From assembly GCA_013396525.1 (NCBI GenBank), contig VWYX01000215.1, positions 393,705 through 457,704 on the forward strand: 64,000 nucleotides of DNA, given 5' to 3'. The DNA comes from Chaetorhynchus papuensis. Its lineage: Eukaryota; Chordata; Aves; Passeriformes; Rhipiduridae. The translations under genes were made by a program, and so were the position numbers. The notes under the pieces were generated by a model. The model saw only the letters and a program-made list of their open reading frames with translations, searched no databases and was not told the DNA's origin. This document shows positions 60,627-64,000 of the stretch, piece after piece (position 1 is the stretch's first letter; the number at the start of each line of letters is the position of its first letter).

Positions 60627-62691
60627 CTGTAGATATGTTGCAGAGAGAGACAGCAGAGTACTTCTATTTTGTTACGAGAACAGACAGAGAAAACAACAGC
60701 ATTAAATTAGCACAGAGGGGTAAGATATAAATCACCTTCTGCTAGCCACAGCTTTAGCCATGCTAAAACCATATCCATGGCTATGTGCTGCAAACAGACC
60801 ATGGCAGGAACCACGTAACGGCACTGGAGTTTATTATCCTCTCCTCCCTCCCCTTTCCACATACCCACAGTGCTACAGCATGCAGAATAACATACACATG
60901 CAACTCTTCTACAACACAATTCCACTGGAAGGATGGTCCAAATCTTATCCCAAAGGAGCATACAAATATCCAGCTTTAAACTCTCAGTGAGATACATAAA
61001 GCTGGTTTTGAAAAAAAAGTGTTTTAAACAGGTTTTAAAACACAATTTTCCTTTTTGGATACTGGCAAAGAGATGTGCAATCATCTGTGTCTGTATCCAC
61101 AGGAGCCATTTCATTGCAGATGCAAACATGGGAAAGCAATCTTCAGCAGCCCTGTAAGGATTGCATTTTACTAAAATGCTTACTATGAATTAAATGATCA
61201 CCCCAAATAAAAAAAAAAAAGAGCTATAAGTGTGCAAACACTTGCATCCCTTTATTTTACATTTCAATTAACCTATTTTTTTAATATGGAATAAATTTTA
61301 TCACATACCAAGGAAAAGCATGCAGTTTTACCAATTTTTTAAAAACAACTGAAAGCCTTTTTATCAGTGTTCCTTACTTGTAATTTGTAATTAACTGTTC
61401 TGATTCTTATGATTCTCACACAGCTTTAAGCTTCAGGACAACTCCTCTGATGGAGGAATAAAATTTCACCTGATGTACCTTCAAGCACCAAGCTCAAGAT
61501 CCAAACTATACAGCTTGGAGATTGAGCCAAAGCTTGTTGAAGCCAATAAAAATGCTGTCACTGAATATATATGCAATACCTTTAGTGTTGCTTTGCCTAA
61601 AAGAAAGTGTGAAAAAATTTAGACCAAAATTTAATTCATTCCTCAAACCTGCAAATACTTTTGCATGTGAATTAGGGGCTCACCTGTCTGTAAATTTTCT
61701 CACAAACAAAATATCTGCAGATCAATACTGAGGAAACAGACAGTCTTTGGATTCTATACAGTAAATTCTATGGCACAGGAGAGTATAACTGATTAAAAAT
61801 ATATAAAGGCAGGATATAGGAGAAATACTGTTCTTTTGAGTCCCATAAATTCTGATGGGTTAAACTGGAAACCTACTTCCATTATCTCTTTCCTTTAATC
61901 AGCTGTCCATTCTAATGTTAGGTAAGACTTTTACTGAAAAGCTGCATTTTTAGCAGTCCATACTCAGTTAATATGTATCAATACATTAAGGCATCTTTAG
62001 CACTGTTACTCCTCTGAACAACACGAGGTAATTAGAATGGGAGATTAAAGAGAAGAAGAACAAAGCAAATACAGTATCCTGCAGCACTCAGATCTTTAGC
62101 TTGTTAGGACAGCCAACACAGCCCCAAACAAGCAGGCCTGGGACTCTCTTACTTAGAACAAATACTTGAACCCCATGAACAGCCTACTTTTTTTTCCCAT
62201 TTATTCTCACAAGTGCCAATTAGGTTAAAAACAGATCAATAATTTTATAGGAAAGAAGAGACAAATCAATGCTACTTTCTTTTATTATTTGCTTCCACAA
62301 GTACCTAGTCCTTATATTCTGTGAGTAGTGAACAAAAAAGGATGAAGGCCAGACACTATATATTCTTCATCATATTCACTGATGTACGTACTCCATTTCA
62401 AGAACTGTAGCCTCACTTTAGTGTTCATTATTTCTTAATTTTTTTTATTATCCTTTGTAGTTAATGATGAATTTCAAAAAAAGATTAAATTGAATTAGAA
62501 AAAGTTATTTTTATACCACAATATAAGAATCCATATTGGCATTTTTCACAGACCAATTATTATAAAATAATTTTTCTGTTTTCCAGGTAAAGTGGTCTGT
62601 GATGGAAATCTTTGTGAAATCAAGAATTTGAGTGAAAAATATCCTAGCCTCTCAATAGGTAATGGCTAGGGGAAAAAAAGTTTAACAGGAA

Positions 62692-62742
62692 AGAATAGAA
62701 TAGAATAGAATAGAATAGAATAGAATAGAATAGAATAGAATA
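62692..62742. repeat. (AGAAT)n microsatellite at a CR1 tail
   Basis: About ten pure copies of the pentamer AGAAT lie directly against the 3' tail of the adjacent CR1. It probably arose by expansion of the LINE's own terminal repeat. Confidence 0.95.
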
Positions 62743-63010
62743 TCTTTTCATTTGGAAGATGATGAATGATCACCTAGTCCAGCTACCGTACTAGTTCAGG
62801 GCTGACGAAAAGTTGAAGCATGTTGTTAAGGACGTTGCCCAAATGTCCAAATTACACACTGACAGGGTTGGGCATTGACTACCTCTCTAGGAAGCCAATG
62901 TTTGAGCAAGCCCACAGTGAAGAAATGCTTCCTAACATCCAATTTAATCCTCTGTAGGTGCAGAAATGTGATTTGTGAAAAACTGGATACTCAGTTAATG
63001 GCTTTCCGTA
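62743..63010 (-). mobile_element. old CR1 LINE fragment, minus orientation
   Basis: On the plus strand it reads as a reverse-complement CR1 3' part: 'gatcacctagtccagc', 'gggttgggcattgactacctctctaggaagcc', 'cacagtgaagaaatgcttcctaacatcc'. It is strongly diverged and 5'-truncated. Its 3' tail points to the (AGAAT)n tract at 62692-62742. It lies inside a MYRIP intron. Confidence 0.8.
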
Positions 63011-64000
63011 TGTTTTACCCTCCTTTTGAGCAACTGTCAAACGCTGTTAGAACAGCTCATGTTCCAAAAGGGTCAGTTTGCAAATATAGTGAGGTACTCT
63101 AGATATAATTATTTAACATGTGTAATGGGAGAAACTCTAAATAAATAAAAATAATAATAATAAAAGAAGAAAATGTGTCGCAGGGTTTTTGTGCTTCACA
63201 AACCTCTTCCCTCCCCAGCCACCCATGTCAAACTTAGGATTTACAAGATCGTATAAAAATCACCTAAAATTCACAGACACACACACATCAAGATCATCCT
63301 GGTAGGTGGATTTCAAATTGCTCTAAACACCTCTTGGTTGTCTAATTTATCTTGCCCTTGCCAAAAAGTCACTGTTTACACCTCTAAGTGATTCACAGAG
63401 ACAGCTGTTACGCCGTGACGCAGGCTCTGTCTTGTCAAGCAAGTCAAAGAACTAATATGGATGTGGTAGATGAAGAAAGCAATCCCTGGTACAAATATCT
63501 AGCACAGGAAAGCTGAGTGCAACCATTCTTCTCGAAACACTGGGATGCATCCTGATTTCAACTGTGCTACCCTAGTTCTGAATCAACACCACTGCTCCCA
63601 AATCAAATCCATGCAGCAGACCCAAGTATGAATGTTTCTACTAGTTATGAGAACCTTACTGTTTTACTGAATTGGAGGCTAAGCATTTAATGGAATGAGG
63701 AAAACATGCATTTATCCTTTTTATGATCATTAATATCCATGGTCACAAATTTGTTAAAGACACGGTCAAAAGAACATGCTCGATTTCTCTGAATTCTTTT
63801 TGTGGGTGACTCTCAAAACCAATGAAATGCTAAAGATGTGTGTGTATGCAAGCACACACACATACATGTATGCACTGAATATAACAAATATCCTGTAAAA
63901 CTTCTTTACTGTCATTTCTGTTTGTCAGATGGAAGGTATTCCTGTTTTGAGAAGATTGTTTCAGTGGTCTAAGATACCTCTTGCTGACTGTTAGCTACTT

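Larger units (their letters stand above)
60627..64000 (-). other. MYRIP: MYRIP intron (upstream part continues past the window)
   Basis: No further MYRIP exon could be read. The next exon upstream must end in phase 1 (donor after the first base of a Glu-type codon). The intron holds the CR1 copy, the (AGAAT)n tract, and short CA/TG runs near 63850. A 140-codon minus-strand frame at 60707-61129 shows no domain. Confidence 0.6.

Noticed and set aside
60707..61129. 140-codon minus-strand open frame, tested as another MYRIP exon
   Set aside because: No Slac2-like sequence and no suitable phase-1 donor was found.
62875..63102. 75-codon plus-strand open frame
   Set aside because: It overlaps the antisense of the old CR1 copy.
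1..64000. Prokaryotic-type systems (operons, CRISPR, ribosome binding sites)
   Set aside because: Spliced vertebrate genes, LINEs and an LTR show nuclear eukaryotic DNA. No spaced direct-repeat array was seen.

Overview
This is a window of vertebrate nuclear DNA, almost certainly from a bird. It shows spliced genes with canonical GT/AG introns, one CpG-island promoter, 5'-truncated CR1 LINE copies whose tails end in avian-style 'agaatcac / gattctgtga' motifs, and a decayed avian-type ERV long terminal repeat. The MYRIP-EIF1B neighbourhood is a conserved vertebrate synteny. The presence of a PRLH2 (C-RFa-type) gene points away from placental mammals. I cannot name the species.

Three genes are supported by exact exon structures. 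(1) EIF1B lies on the minus strand (CDS exons 35066-35036, 32875-32712, 32036-31935, 31352-31308). It encodes the complete 113-residue translation initiation factor eIF1B from a CpG-island promoter near 35.37 kb. (2) PRLH2 lies on the plus strand (CDS 46620-46767 and 48322-48500, with an inferred non-coding first exon near 43707-43758 behind a TATA box). It encodes a complete 108-residue RFamide neuropeptide precursor with the peptide SPEIDPFWYVGRGVRPIGRF followed by the amidation/cleavage signal GKR. (3) The last six coding exons of MYRIP (Slac2-c), the C-terminal ~213 residues, lie on the minus strand between 60626 and 53004. The rest of MYRIP lies beyond the right edge.

Layout: 1-31 kb is non-genic, with one ERV LTR near 1.6-2.0 kb, homopolymer tracts and some non-coding stretches that look constrained. 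31-35.4 kb is EIF1B. 35.4-36.4 kb holds two CR1 fragments in opposite orientation against the EIF1B promoter. 36.4-43.6 kb is intergenic and contains a 59-bp near-perfect inverted repeat. 43.7-48.9 kb is PRLH2. 49-53 kb is the space between the convergent 3' ends of PRLH2 and MYRIP. 53-60.6 kb is the MYRIP 3' part. 60.6-64 kb is a MYRIP intron with a CR1 copy and an (AGAAT)n tract.

The main point of interest is the neuropeptide gene. In human, PRLH sits next to MLPH, the paralogue of MYRIP. Here PRLH2 sits next to MYRIP, which suggests that MLPH-PRLH and MYRIP-PRLH2 are duplicated (2R) blocks. The genes are not functionally linked: EIF1B is housekeeping translation, MYRIP is Rab27/myosin/actin vesicle transport, and PRLH2 is a secreted peptide hormone.
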